DNA of 64,000 nt, from contig NZ_CP025113.1 of the NCBI RefSeq assembly GCF_002831585.1, forward strand, positions 3,673,001-3,737,000, in the 5' to 3' direction. The notes beneath the pieces are model-generated. The model had not been told where the DNA came from and ran no database searches. It saw nothing but the letters and a program-made list of their open reading frames with translations. Positions 24,973 through 33,078 of this stretch are shown here, piece by piece. The translations under genes and the position numbers were made by a program. Numbering within the stretch: position 1 is the stretch's first letter; each line of letters opens with the position of its first letter. This stretch comes from Bradyrhizobium sp. SK17 (GTDB lineage Bacteria; Pseudomonadota; Alphaproteobacteria; Rhizobiales; Xanthobacteraceae).

Positions 24973-25677
24973 TCAAATCCCGAGATACGCCGCCTGCACC
25001 TGCTTGTTGTTGGCGAGTTCGGCGCTCGTGCCCTGCATGATCACGTTGCCGCTTTCCAGCACATAGGCGCGCTGCACCAGCGACAGCGCGCGGCTGACAT
25101 TCTGCTCGACCAGCAGGATCGCGGTGCCCATCTTGTGGATCTCGCCGATCTTCTCGAAGGTCACGTCGGTCATCACGGGTGCAAGGCCGAGCGAGGGCTC
25201 GTCCAGCATCAACAGGCGCGGCTTCAGCATCAACCCGCGGCCGACCGCGACCATCTGCTGCTCGCCGCCGCTCATGGTGCCGGCCAGTTGCTTCCTGCGG
25301 TCGGCGAGCCGCGGGAAGATGCTGTAGACCAGCTCCATCGTGCGCGCGCGATCCGCCTTGGCTTTCGGCACATAGGCGCCGATCTCGAGATTTTCCTGCA
25401 CCGTCATCTCCGGAAACACCTGGCGGCCTTCCGGAACATGCGCGATGCCAAGCTCGGGGATCCGGTAGGGCGGCAGCGTGGCGAGATCGACGCCGTCGAA
25501 CGTGACCTTGCCGGCGAACAGTTTGACGAGGCCGGAGACCGCGCGCAGCGTCGTGCTCTTGCCGGCGCCGTTGGCTCCCAGCAGGCCGACGGCTTCGCCG
25601 GCTCGAATCGAGATGCTGACGTCGGTGATCGCGGGGACCGAGCCGTAGCTGGCGCTGACGCCGGAGAGCTCAAGCAT
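24973..25677 (-). CDS. LivF-type ABC transporter ATP-binding protein
   Basis: A 234-residue ATPase. The Walker A GANGAGKST is near residue 36, the signature MSGGEQQMV near 138, and the Walker B LLMLDEPSLGLAP near 158. The start is placed at 25677, eight bases inside the livG-type stop; the frame extends to 25701 without a better start. It is last gene of the minus-strand importer 29549 to 24973. Confidence 0.92.
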   Translation of the reverse strand: MLELSGVSASYGSVPAITDVSISIRAGEAVGLLGANGAGKSTTLRAVSGLVKLFAGKVTFDGVDLATLPPYRIPELGIAHVPEGRQVFPEMTVQENLEIGAYVPKAKADRARTMELVYSIFPRLADRRKQLAGTMSGGEQQMVAVGRGLMLKPRLLMLDEPSLGLAPVMTDVTFEKIGEIHKMGTAILLVEQNVSRALSLVQRAYVLESGNVIMQGTSAELANNKQVQAAYLGI

Positions 25678-26413
25678 GGGCGTCTCCCGGAGGGTGCACA
25701 TAGGAGCCGAGATAGGCGCGGATCACTTCCGGATTCTCCACGATCTCCTTCGGTGCGCCCTCGGCGATCTTCTGGCCATGGTCAAGCACCACGATGTGGC
25801 GCGCCACCGCCATGATCGCGCGCATGACGTGTTCGACGATCACGATGGTCAGGCCGCTCGCGGAGAGCTTCCTGACCAGCGCCACCGCCTGGTCGATCTC
25901 GGCCGGGTTGAGCCCGGCCATCACCTCGTCGAGCAGCAGGATCTTCGGCTGCGTCGCGAGCGCGCGGGCCATCTCGAGCCGGCGCTGGTCGATCGTGGTG
26001 AGGTCCTTGGCCGGGGTCTGCTCCTTGGCGCCGAGGCCGACGAATTCGATCGCTTCGAGCGCCTTGGTGCGGGCGGCGGCGATGTGGCGGTCGCGCAGGA
26101 AAGCGCCGGTCATTACATTGGCCAGCACCGTCATCGCGCCGAACGGCTTCGCCACCTGGAAGGTGCGGGCCATGCCGAGCGCGCAGACGTCGTGTGGCTT
26201 GAGGCCAACGACTTCGTGGCCGAAGGCGAGCACCGAGCCGGAGTCCGGCCGGTGAAATCCCGTGATCAGATGAAAGCTCGTGGTCTTGCCGGCGCCGTTC
26301 GGCCCGATCAACGCGACGGTCTCGTTCTCCTGCACGGTGAAGCTGACGTCCTGCACGGCGCGCAGGCCGCCGAACCGTTTACTGAGACCCTTGATCACCA
26401 ATGCTTCCGCCAT
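25670..26413 (-). CDS. LivG-type ABC transporter ATP-binding protein
   Basis: A 247-residue ATPase. The Walker A GPNGAGKTT is near residue 36. The signature region is degenerate, TTIDQRRLEMARAL near 145 in place of LSYGQQR, and the Walker B is ILLLDEVMAGLNP near 163. The change from the usual DEPT to DEVM is seen in a minority of LivG proteins. It overlaps livF and starts 10 bases after livM. Confidence 0.9.
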   Translation of the reverse strand: MAEALVIKGLSKRFGGLRAVQDVSFTVQENETVALIGPNGAGKTTSFHLITGFHRPDSGSVLAFGHEVVGLKPHDVCALGMARTFQVAKPFGAMTVLANVMTGAFLRDRHIAAARTKALEAIEFVGLGAKEQTPAKDLTTIDQRRLEMARALATQPKILLLDEVMAGLNPAEIDQAVALVRKLSASGLTIVIVEHVMRAIMAVARHIVVLDHGQKIAEGAPKEIVENPEVIRAYLGSYVHPPGDAHA

Positions 26414-26423
26414 CGCACCGACC

Positions 26424-27410
26424 TCAGGCCCGCGCCGGCTGGCGCCGGCGGAAACGGTGATAGAGGTCGGTCGCGAACCCGATCAGTCCCGTCGGCCGCC
26501 ACAGGATCACCGCCATCAGGATCAGGCTGTAGACCGTGAGCTGGATACCGCCCACCGAGCTGCCGAGCCAGCTTTGCAGCAGCGCCGAGGTGGTTTCCAG
26601 CAGCACGGTGCCGATCACGGGGCCCCACAACGTGCCGATGCCACCAACGATCGATACCAGCGCCGCTTCGATCGAGACGTTGAAGCTGAACGCGGTCGCC
26701 GGATCGATGAAGTAGATGTACTGCGTGTAGAAAGTACCGGCGAGTGCGGTCAGGAACGCGCTGATCATGTATATGTCGCGCTTGACCTTCGGCGCGTTGA
26801 CGCCGACCGCCTCGGCGGCGTCCTCATCCTCCCCGATCGCGACGAGATAGTAGCCCATCCAGGATGTCTCGATCCTGTGGGTGATCCAGAGGCCGACGAC
26901 GAGCAGCCCGAGCACGACGTAGTAATACGAGGACTTCTCCTCGAACTGCATCATCAGCGGCGCGCTGCCGAGGTTCGGGATTGTGGTGCCTTCGGCGCCC
27001 CAGGCGAAGTCGCGGAACTTGAGGAAGATCAGCATCAGCACCTGGGCGGTTGCGATGGTCGCGATGGTGAAATAGGGGCCGCGCAGGCGGAAGCACAGCC
27101 AGCCGATCGGCAGGCTCGCCAGCATCGCCACCACGCCGCCCGCGATCATCCCGATCCAGGGCGAGATGCCGTAATTCACCTGCATGATAGTCGAGGTGTA
27201 GGCGCCGAGGCCGAAATAGGCGGCGTGCCCGAGCGAGAGCTGCTTGGCATAACCACCCATCAGGTTCCAGGCGACGCCGATGAACGAGAACAGCAGGATG
27301 CGGATGAAAATGTCGATCGCAAACGACGAGGAGACGATTTGCGGCAGCGCGAGCATGACGACCGCGCCGATCGCAAGCCCGAGCCATTTCAACGTGCCTG
27401 ACGTCTGCAT
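26424..27410 (-). CDS. LivM-type branched-chain ABC permease
   Basis: A 328-residue membrane protein with about ten hydrophobic segments and the LivM signatures NLMGGYAKQLSLGHAAYFGLGAY (in two segments, residues 50-75) and the EAA-like loop AIGEDEDAAEAVGVN near 195. The start at 27410 overlaps the livH stop (ATGA). It is a separate polypeptide here, unlike the fused permease at 3518. Confidence 0.92.
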   Translation of the reverse strand: MQTSGTLKWLGLAIGAVVMLALPQIVSSSFAIDIFIRILLFSFIGVAWNLMGGYAKQLSLGHAAYFGLGAYTSTIMQVNYGISPWIGMIAGGVVAMLASLPIGWLCFRLRGPYFTIATIATAQVLMLIFLKFRDFAWGAEGTTIPNLGSAPLMMQFEEKSSYYYVVLGLLVVGLWITHRIETSWMGYYLVAIGEDEDAAEAVGVNAPKVKRDIYMISAFLTALAGTFYTQYIYFIDPATAFSFNVSIEAALVSIVGGIGTLWGPVIGTVLLETTSALLQSWLGSSVGGIQLTVYSLILMAVILWRPTGLIGFATDLYHRFRRRQPARA

Positions 27411-28279
27411 CAGCGGCCCCTCCTGGCGCCAAGGCCGCTCGGCCTGAAGGCCAGCGTCAGCAGCAGCAGCGCGAATACCACGATCAGCCCGGAATCGGCG
27501 CCGACGAACTGGATGCCGAGCGATTCCGCGATGCCCATCATCAGGCTTGCGATCAGCGCGCCCATCACATTGCCGAGCGTGCCCATCACGACGGCGACGA
27601 ACGCCATCAGCACGAACACCTGGCCGACGAACGGATAGGCCGAATAGAACGGCATCAGCAGCGAGCCGGCGGCGCCTGCCAGCGCCAGCGCGGTGCCGAA
27701 CGCAACCGCGAACACGCGGTTCGGGTTGATCCCCATCAGCATCGCGACATCGCGGTTCTGCGATGCCGCGCGCATGGCGCGGCCGAGGTCGGTGGTGTGC
27801 AGGAACACCCAGAGCAGGCCGCTCAGCGCCATCGCGACCGCGAAGGCGATCAGCTTGGCCACCGGAATGTACAGGCCGCCGATGTGCCACGCCTCATCCG
27901 AATAGGAGGTGTGGACGGTGCGGTAATTGGCGCTGAACAGCATCAGCGAGAGGTTCAACAGCAACAGCGACAGCGCAAAGGTCAGGAAGATCTGCGGCAT
28001 GTCGTTCGGCCCGAGCACCCGGCGGATCAGGAAGTGCTGGATCAGCACGCCGGCCAAAAACAGCACCGGCATCGAGACCACCAGCGAGACCAGCGGATCG
28101 ATGCCGAACTGGGTGGCGAGGAAGAACGAGATATACATCCCGATCATCACGAACTCGCCCTGGGCGAAATTGACGATCTTGACCACGCCGAAGATCAGCG
28201 TGACGCCGATGCTGACGAGCGCGTAGATGCCGCCGATGAGCAGGCCGTTGATGACGGCCTGGGCCAGTGTCTCCCACAT
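27410..28279 (-). CDS. LivH-type branched-chain ABC permease
   Basis: A 289-residue membrane protein with the LivH signature GVTLIFGVVKIVNFAQGEF (residues 26-44) and the cytoplasmic loop RAMRAASQNRDVAMLMGIN near 165-183. It follows the binding-protein gene after 16 bases and overlaps livM by ATGA. It forms the channel with LivM. Confidence 0.92.
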   Translation of the reverse strand: MWETLAQAVINGLLIGGIYALVSIGVTLIFGVVKIVNFAQGEFVMIGMYISFFLATQFGIDPLVSLVVSMPVLFLAGVLIQHFLIRRVLGPNDMPQIFLTFALSLLLLNLSLMLFSANYRTVHTSYSDEAWHIGGLYIPVAKLIAFAVAMALSGLLWVFLHTTDLGRAMRAASQNRDVAMLMGINPNRVFAVAFGTALALAGAAGSLLMPFYSAYPFVGQVFVLMAFVAVVMGTLGNVMGALIASLMMGIAESLGIQFVGADSGLIVVFALLLLTLAFRPSGLGARRGR

Positions 28280-28295
28280 CTGATCCGACCGCGGT

Positions 28296-29549
28296 TCAGG
28301 TCTTCATCAGCGGGGCGCGGGCGTCTTCCTTGGGGAAGACGCTGACGAGATCGGCGTTCTGCCATTGCACGCCGACCGGACGGCCATAGACGTTCTTGCC
28401 GTCGGGCCCGAATTTCACCTTGCCGCCCGGCGCCATCGCCGCATAACCCGAGGAGACGTCGAGCGTCGAGAGCGCCTCGCGCACCTTCTTCGGATCGGCG
28501 GAGGCGGCACGCTCCAGCGCGTCCGCCAGCATGAAGGTCTGCGCCACCAGGCCACCGGCATATTCGAAGGCGAATTCGCCGGTGCGCTTCTTGAACTCGA
28601 CATTGACCTTCTGCGCATCGTCGCTGACGTCGTGGTTCCAGTGCGCGACGCCCTGCAGGCCCTCGGCGGCTTTGCCGACATTCTTGTAGAAATCCGGCAT
28701 CACGAAGCCGCCCGAGCCGCCATTGATCGCGATGTTGAGCCCGACCTGCTTCACCGTACGCACGATCAGGATGAGGTCGTTGAGATAGGACAGCGAGAAC
28801 AGCGTATTGGCGCCGGAGGCCTTGACCTTGTTGATCAGCGGGCTGGCGTCGGTGAAGCCGGCCGAATAAGGCTCGAACATCACGATCTCGACGCCTTCAC
28901 CCGGCGCCAACTCCTTGAGCCCGTTCGAGGTCGAGGTGCCAAACGCGGTGTTCTCGAAGATGACGGCGACCTTGGCCTGCTCGCTGACCAGCTTGGCCAT
29001 CTGCAACTGCGCCTTGGCGAATTGCGAGGCGCGCGCAAACGGCGTGAAGGTGTAGCTGCGTCCCTTGTTGAGCTGGTCGGAGCTCGAGCCGGTGATGATC
29101 GGAACCCGGGCGCGCTCGCACACCTCGCTCGCGATCAAGGTCAGTGCGCTGGCGTAGCAGCCGTGGATCGCCGACAGCTTGTTGCCTGATATCAGGCGGT
29201 CGGTCTCGGTGCGGGTCACCGTGGTGTCGCTCTGCACGTCGGAGATGATGAGGTTGAGCTTGGCGCCGCCGAGCGATTTGATGCCGCCGGCCTCGTTGAC
29301 CATGTCGACCGCGAGCTTCGCCGCGGCGACGCAGCCGGTGCCGATCTGCGCCATGCTTCCGGTGGTCGGATAGAGCGCGCCGATGTTGATCGGGTCGGCG
29401 GCCCAGCCTCGTAGCGGCACCGCGCCGAATGCGCCGGCCGCGAGCGCGCCACCGGTCCTGGCGAGGAATTTGCGGCGGTTCAGCTTTGTCCGTGAGGCCT
29501 TGGTCGGCGCAGTATTATTAATGGCCGACGGCTTGCGGTCCCCTGTCAT
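28296..29549 (-). CDS. ABC transporter solute-binding protein, Tat-exported
   Basis: A 417-residue peripla_BP_6 protein. The N-terminus has a twin-arginine signal (LNRRKFLARTGG, about residues 23-34) and probable cleavage after GWAA, before DPINIGALYPTTG. It resembles binding proteins of Liv-type importers for amides, urea-like or aromatic compounds. Tat export of such proteins is unusual compared with the Sec-type at 2170 and suggests folding before export. It is first gene of the five-gene operon; ligand unknown. Confidence 0.9.
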   Translation of the reverse strand: MTGDRKPSAINNTAPTKASRTKLNRRKFLARTGGALAAGAFGAVPLRGWAADPINIGALYPTTGSMAQIGTGCVAAAKLAVDMVNEAGGIKSLGGAKLNLIISDVQSDTTVTRTETDRLISGNKLSAIHGCYASALTLIASEVCERARVPIITGSSSDQLNKGRSYTFTPFARASQFAKAQLQMAKLVSEQAKVAVIFENTAFGTSTSNGLKELAPGEGVEIVMFEPYSAGFTDASPLINKVKASGANTLFSLSYLNDLILIVRTVKQVGLNIAINGGSGGFVMPDFYKNVGKAAEGLQGVAHWNHDVSDDAQKVNVEFKKRTGEFAFEYAGGLVAQTFMLADALERAASADPKKVREALSTLDVSSGYAAMAPGGKVKFGPDGKNVYGRPVGVQWQNADLVSVFPKEDARAPLMKT

Positions 29550-29850
29550 GGCGTTCCCCCTGTGCGACCACGGCCCGGTTGCTCCGTCCGCTCGCTTATT
29601 ATTTTTTGCTCAAGCGGGGTGCATAAGAGCACGTAATCCGGCAATCGCAAAGGCGATATCGGTTACGCCTTGAGGAAACGCTGCAACGATAGTTGCGTCG
29701 CAGCAATCGCGCAGCGCGCGCACGGGAGCGGTTCACTGCGTGAGAGTTGCCGTAGAGGGGCACAGTATTATTGACAATCGAATGAGCCAACGGACCGGCA
29801 CTGGCAGTGCCGGCCGGCACGCCGGATCATTCGATCGGCCGCTGCAACGG
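29550..29850. other. 301-base intergenic region
   Basis: It contains the promoter side of the Tat-type binding-protein gene (around 29560-29650, comparatively AT-rich) and, near the end of the glycosyltransferase gene, a perfect hairpin CCGGCACTG-G-CAGTGCCGG (29795-29813). The sequence CAGTATTATT occurs at 29763 and again at 29510. No coding region is supported. Confidence 0.6.
29795..29813 (-). terminator. Hairpin downstream of glycosyltransferase gene
   Basis: A nine-base-pair perfect stem with a single-base loop, 38 bases after the minus-strand glycosyltransferase stop. No T-run follows, so intrinsic termination is uncertain; it may protect the mRNA 3' end. Confidence 0.4.
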
Positions 29851-30918
29851 CTACTCGGCGCTCGCCACCAGCTTGAAGCGCGGCTTGGCTTCCATCAGGC
29901 TGCGGTAGGCGGCGAGATAGTCGAGTGCCATCCGCCGCGCGGTGAAGCGGGTCTCGAACTGCTTGCGGATGGCGTCGCGGTTGAGCGTCGACAGGCGGCC
30001 GACCGAGGAGACCGCGCTGAGCTCGTCCTCGACGATGAAGCCGGTCAGGCCGTCCTCGATGATCTCCGGCACCGAGCCGCGGTTATACGCAATAACCGGC
30101 GTGCCGCACGCCATGGCCTCGATCATCACGAGCCCAAACGGCTCCGGCCAGTCGATCGGAACCAAAAGCCCGATCGCGCCGCTGAGAAAATCCGGCTTCT
30201 CACGGTCGCTGATCTCGCCGATGAACTCGACCAGCGGATTGTTCGTGATCAGCGGCTTGATCAACTCGTCGTAATATTCCTGATCGGCCCGGTCGACCTT
30301 GGCGGCGATCTTCAGCGGAATGCCGCAGCGGGTCGCGATCTTGATCGCGCGATCGACGCCTTTCTCCGGTGCGATGCGCCCAAGCACGGCGAGATAGGAT
30401 TGCCTGGCCGGTTGCGGCGTCAGCAAATTCTCCGGCAAGCCATGATGGATGGTCCGCACCCATTGCGCCTGCGGTACCGGCCGCCGTTGCGCGTTGGAGA
30501 TCGAGATCACCGGGATCTTGGAGAAGGTGTTGAACACGGGTTGGTGCTCCGGGAGGTCGAGCCGTCCGTGCAACGTGGTGACGAACGGCGTCGGCTGCCG
30601 CGCGAACAACGACCACGGATAGTAATCGAGATGGCAGTGCAGGAAGTCGAACTCGTCGTCGTCGGCCTTCTGCCGCACGCGTTCCAGCATCACCATGTGC
30701 AGCGCGTTGGGATCGCGGACGGAGCCGTCTAGGCGCAGTGCCTTCGGCCAGGTCGCATCGAGCTTCGCGGAGGTCTGTGAATCGCCACTGGCGAACAACG
30801 TCACGTCATGTCCAAGTGTTACAAGTTCTTCGGTCAGCCAGTGCACGACCCGTTCGGTGCCGCCGTACAGCTTCGGGGGAACAGCCTCTGTCAGCGGGGC
30901 AACCTGCGCGATGCGCAT
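29851..30918 (-). CDS. Glycosyltransferase family 4 protein
   Basis: A 355-residue cytoplasmic GT-B enzyme. The N-terminal acceptor domain starts MRIAQVAPLTEAVPPKLYGGTERVV (first 25 residues, two segments). The nucleotide-sugar domain has LGRIAPEKGVDRAI near residue 190 and the retaining-GT4 motif EPFGLVMIEAMACGTPVIA near 285-303. The acceptor is unknown. It is divergent from an ABC exporter and shares an EcfG-like promoter region with it; a glycogen-debranching enzyme is the next gene beyond. A role in stress-related glycan synthesis is inferred. Confidence 0.9.
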   Translation of the reverse strand: MRIAQVAPLTEAVPPKLYGGTERVVHWLTEELVTLGHDVTLFASGDSQTSAKLDATWPKALRLDGSVRDPNALHMVMLERVRQKADDDEFDFLHCHLDYYPWSLFARQPTPFVTTLHGRLDLPEHQPVFNTFSKIPVISISNAQRRPVPQAQWVRTIHHGLPENLLTPQPARQSYLAVLGRIAPEKGVDRAIKIATRCGIPLKIAAKVDRADQEYYDELIKPLITNNPLVEFIGEISDREKPDFLSGAIGLLVPIDWPEPFGLVMIEAMACGTPVIAYNRGSVPEIIEDGLTGFIVEDELSAVSSVGRLSTLNRDAIRKQFETRFTARRMALDYLAAYRSLMEAKPRFKLVASAE

Positions 30919-30989
30919 TTCTCCGTCTCCTGTTTGTAATGTGGATGTACCCTCAGCCCTCTTGAGATGGCACCGACATGCCGAAGACG

Positions 30990-31015
30990 GGAACGTTCTC
31001 GCACGTGCGAGGTTC
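30990..31015 (+). promoter_or_regulatory. EcfG-like promoter motif for ABC exporter
   Basis: On the plus strand GGAAC (30990-30994) is followed after 16 bases by GGTT (31011-31014), one mismatch from CGTT. It overlaps the minus-strand motif almost base for base because the spacer is palindromic. It is about 210 bases before the exporter start, so it is weaker than the other. Confidence 0.4.
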
Positions 31016-31016
31016 C
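30992..31016 (-). promoter_or_regulatory. EcfG-type (general stress) promoter motif for glycosyltransferase
   Basis: On the minus strand the -35 GGAAC (31016-31012) and -10 CGTT (30995-30992) are separated by exactly 16 bases, the alphaproteobacterial EcfG consensus. The predicted start is about 65 bases before the start codon at 30918. Confidence 0.6.
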
Positions 31017-31230
31017 TTAGGTGTGGGAGTTCTGCCGCTTCTTTCTTCCATCACACTGTGGTCTTGCTGATGCCATCTCGCTCCAACAGGTTTTTGCCGA
31101 CGCCAGCGTTGCAAAAATGTTGCGCAGTGATGGCTGCACCAAGGAATTCCGCCGTCGCCCTTCACGTCATCGTGCGCGAGAATTTCGACTAAAAATTTCT
31201 CGTTCACCCTCAACAGGTTTGCAGGACGTC

Positions 31231-32994
31231 ATGGATCATCTGTCAGGCTATGCGCATCGCCCATTTCCATTCGTGCTGCGCTATCTGCGCCGGCGGCTCC
31301 CCTCGCATGTCGTGATCTTGTCCGCCGTCGTTGCGGCCGTTGCCTGCTCGGTAGGCACGCAATACGGCGTGAAGAATCTGGTTGATGCTTTGTCGGCGGG
31401 GCCATCATCCGCAAATGGCGTATGGCTGGCATTCGCTCTGCTCATGTCGCTGATCGCGGCCGACAACTTCCTGTGGAGGATCGCGAGCTGGACCGCGAGC
31501 TACACCTTCGTCAGCGTCACCGGAGATCTCCGCCGTGACATGTTCCGCCATCTCACCGGTCACGCGCCGAGCTATTTCACCGACCGGCTGCCGGGCATGT
31601 TGACCAGCCGGATCACCGCGACGTCGAATGCGGTGTTCACCGTCGAGAACATGTTCGTATGGAACGTGTTGCCGCCTTGCATCGCGACCTTCGCGGCGAT
31701 CGCCTTGGTTGGAACTGTTAGCCTGACAATGTCAGCCGTGCTGATCCTGATCGCGGGAACCATGGTGGTGGCGATGTTCCGCATGGCCGCCGCCGGCCGG
31801 CCGCTGCACGACGCCTTCGCCAATACGGCTGCCGCCGTCGACGGCGAGATGGTCGACGTGATCAACAACCTGCCGCTGGTGCGCGCGTTCTGCGGCCTCG
31901 GCTACGAGCACGACCGCTTCGATGCGACCGTGAACCGGGAACTCGTCGCGCGCGGCCGATCGCTGCGCTATCTCGAAAAGCTCCGGCTCGTTCACGCTGC
32001 CGTGACGGTGATTCTCACGATCGCGATGCTGGCCTGGGCGCTCTCGCTCTGGCAACAGGGCCAGGCCACCACCGGTGACGTCGTGCTGGTTTGCACGCTC
32101 GGCATCTCGATCCTCAGCGCGACCCGCGATCTCGCCGTTGCTTTGGTCGACGTCACCCAGCACGTTGCCCGCCTCACCGAGGCGCTGGCGACCTTGTTGC
32201 AGCCGCACGAGCTGAAGGACCATCCGGAAGCCGAAGCGCTGGTCAAGAGCGGCGCGGCGATCGCCTTCAACAACGTCTCGTTCCGCTACCCTGGCGGCTT
32301 GCAGGTGTTCGAGCGCTTCGGTCTGCGCATCCAGCCCGGCCAGCGGGTCGGACTGGTCGGCCAGTCCGGCGGCGGCAAGTCAACATTGTTTACCCTTTTG
32401 CAGCGCTTCTACGATGTCGAGCAGGGCAACATCACGGTCGACGGTCAGGACATCTCCCGCGTCACCCAGCAGAGCCTGCGCGCGGCAATCTCGGTGGTGC
32501 CGCAGGACATCTCGCTGTTCCATCGTTCGATCCTGGAGAACATCCGCTACGGCCGGCCGGACGCCACCGACGACGAGGTGCTGCGGGCCGCGATCGCGGC
32601 GCGTTGCGACTTCATCGAGAGCCTGCCTGAGGGCATGAACACCATCGTCGGCGATCGCGGCGTCAAGGTCTCGGGTGGCCAGCGCCAGCGCATCGCGATC
32701 GCGCGCGCTTTCCTGAAGGACGCGCCGATCCTGCTGCTCGACGAAGCCACCGCGGCGCTCGATGCGGAATCCGAGGAGGCGATCCGCGAGGCGTTGTCGC
32801 GGCTGATGCGCGGGCGTACGGTGGTGGCGATCGCGCACCGTCTCGCGACGCTGCGCAGCTTCGATCGCGTGGTCGTGTTGCAGGGCGGCCGGATCGTCGA
32901 GGACGGTCCGCCCGATATCCTGGTGAAGGGAAGGGGTCCCTACCGCGACCTCGTGGCGCGCGAAATGGGCCGCCTCTCCACCAGCGCGGCCTGA
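31231..32994 (+). CDS. ABC exporter, fused membrane and ATPase domains
   Basis: A 587-residue half-transporter. Six membrane helices lie in residues 20-320, and the nucleotide-binding domain is about 343-587, with Walker A GQSGGGKST (377-385), signature SGGQRQR near 487 and Walker B ILLLDEAT near 508. It resembles lipid A/glucan exporter-type proteins (MsbA/NdvA class), but the substrate cannot be read. I start at the ATG at 31231 where similarity begins; a frame to 31021 adds 70 residues of no recognisable character. Neighbouring glycan genes suggest export of a saccharide or lipid-linked glycan. Confidence 0.88.
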   Translation: MDHLSGYAHRPFPFVLRYLRRRLPSHVVILSAVVAAVACSVGTQYGVKNLVDALSAGPSSANGVWLAFALLMSLIAADNFLWRIASWTASYTFVSVTGDLRRDMFRHLTGHAPSYFTDRLPGMLTSRITATSNAVFTVENMFVWNVLPPCIATFAAIALVGTVSLTMSAVLILIAGTMVVAMFRMAAAGRPLHDAFANTAAAVDGEMVDVINNLPLVRAFCGLGYEHDRFDATVNRELVARGRSLRYLEKLRLVHAAVTVILTIAMLAWALSLWQQGQATTGDVVLVCTLGISILSATRDLAVALVDVTQHVARLTEALATLLQPHELKDHPEAEALVKSGAAIAFNNVSFRYPGGLQVFERFGLRIQPGQRVGLVGQSGGGKSTLFTLLQRFYDVEQGNITVDGQDISRVTQQSLRAAISVVPQDISLFHRSILENIRYGRPDATDDEVLRAAIAARCDFIESLPEGMNTIVGDRGVKVSGGQRQRIAIARAFLKDAPILLLDEATAALDAESEEAIREALSRLMRGRTVVAIAHRLATLRSFDRVVVLQGGRIVEDGPPDILVKGRGPYRDLVAREMGRLSTSAA

Positions 32995-33078
32995 TCCCCG
33001 CGTCATCAAGCATGTGCTTGCGTTCCCGTGCGTTCGTAGAGCCCGGACTCGAGCTGAAGAAAGTCGCCAGAGGTTCAG

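Larger units (their letters stand above)
30919..31230. other. 312-base divergent promoter region
   Basis: It separates the glycosyltransferase and ABC exporter genes. It contains the palindrome CTCGCACGTGCGAG (30998-31011) embedded in two opposed EcfG-like promoter motifs. The rest, 31020-31230, reads openly in the exporter frame but lacks family similarity, so I treat it as leader. Confidence 0.6.
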
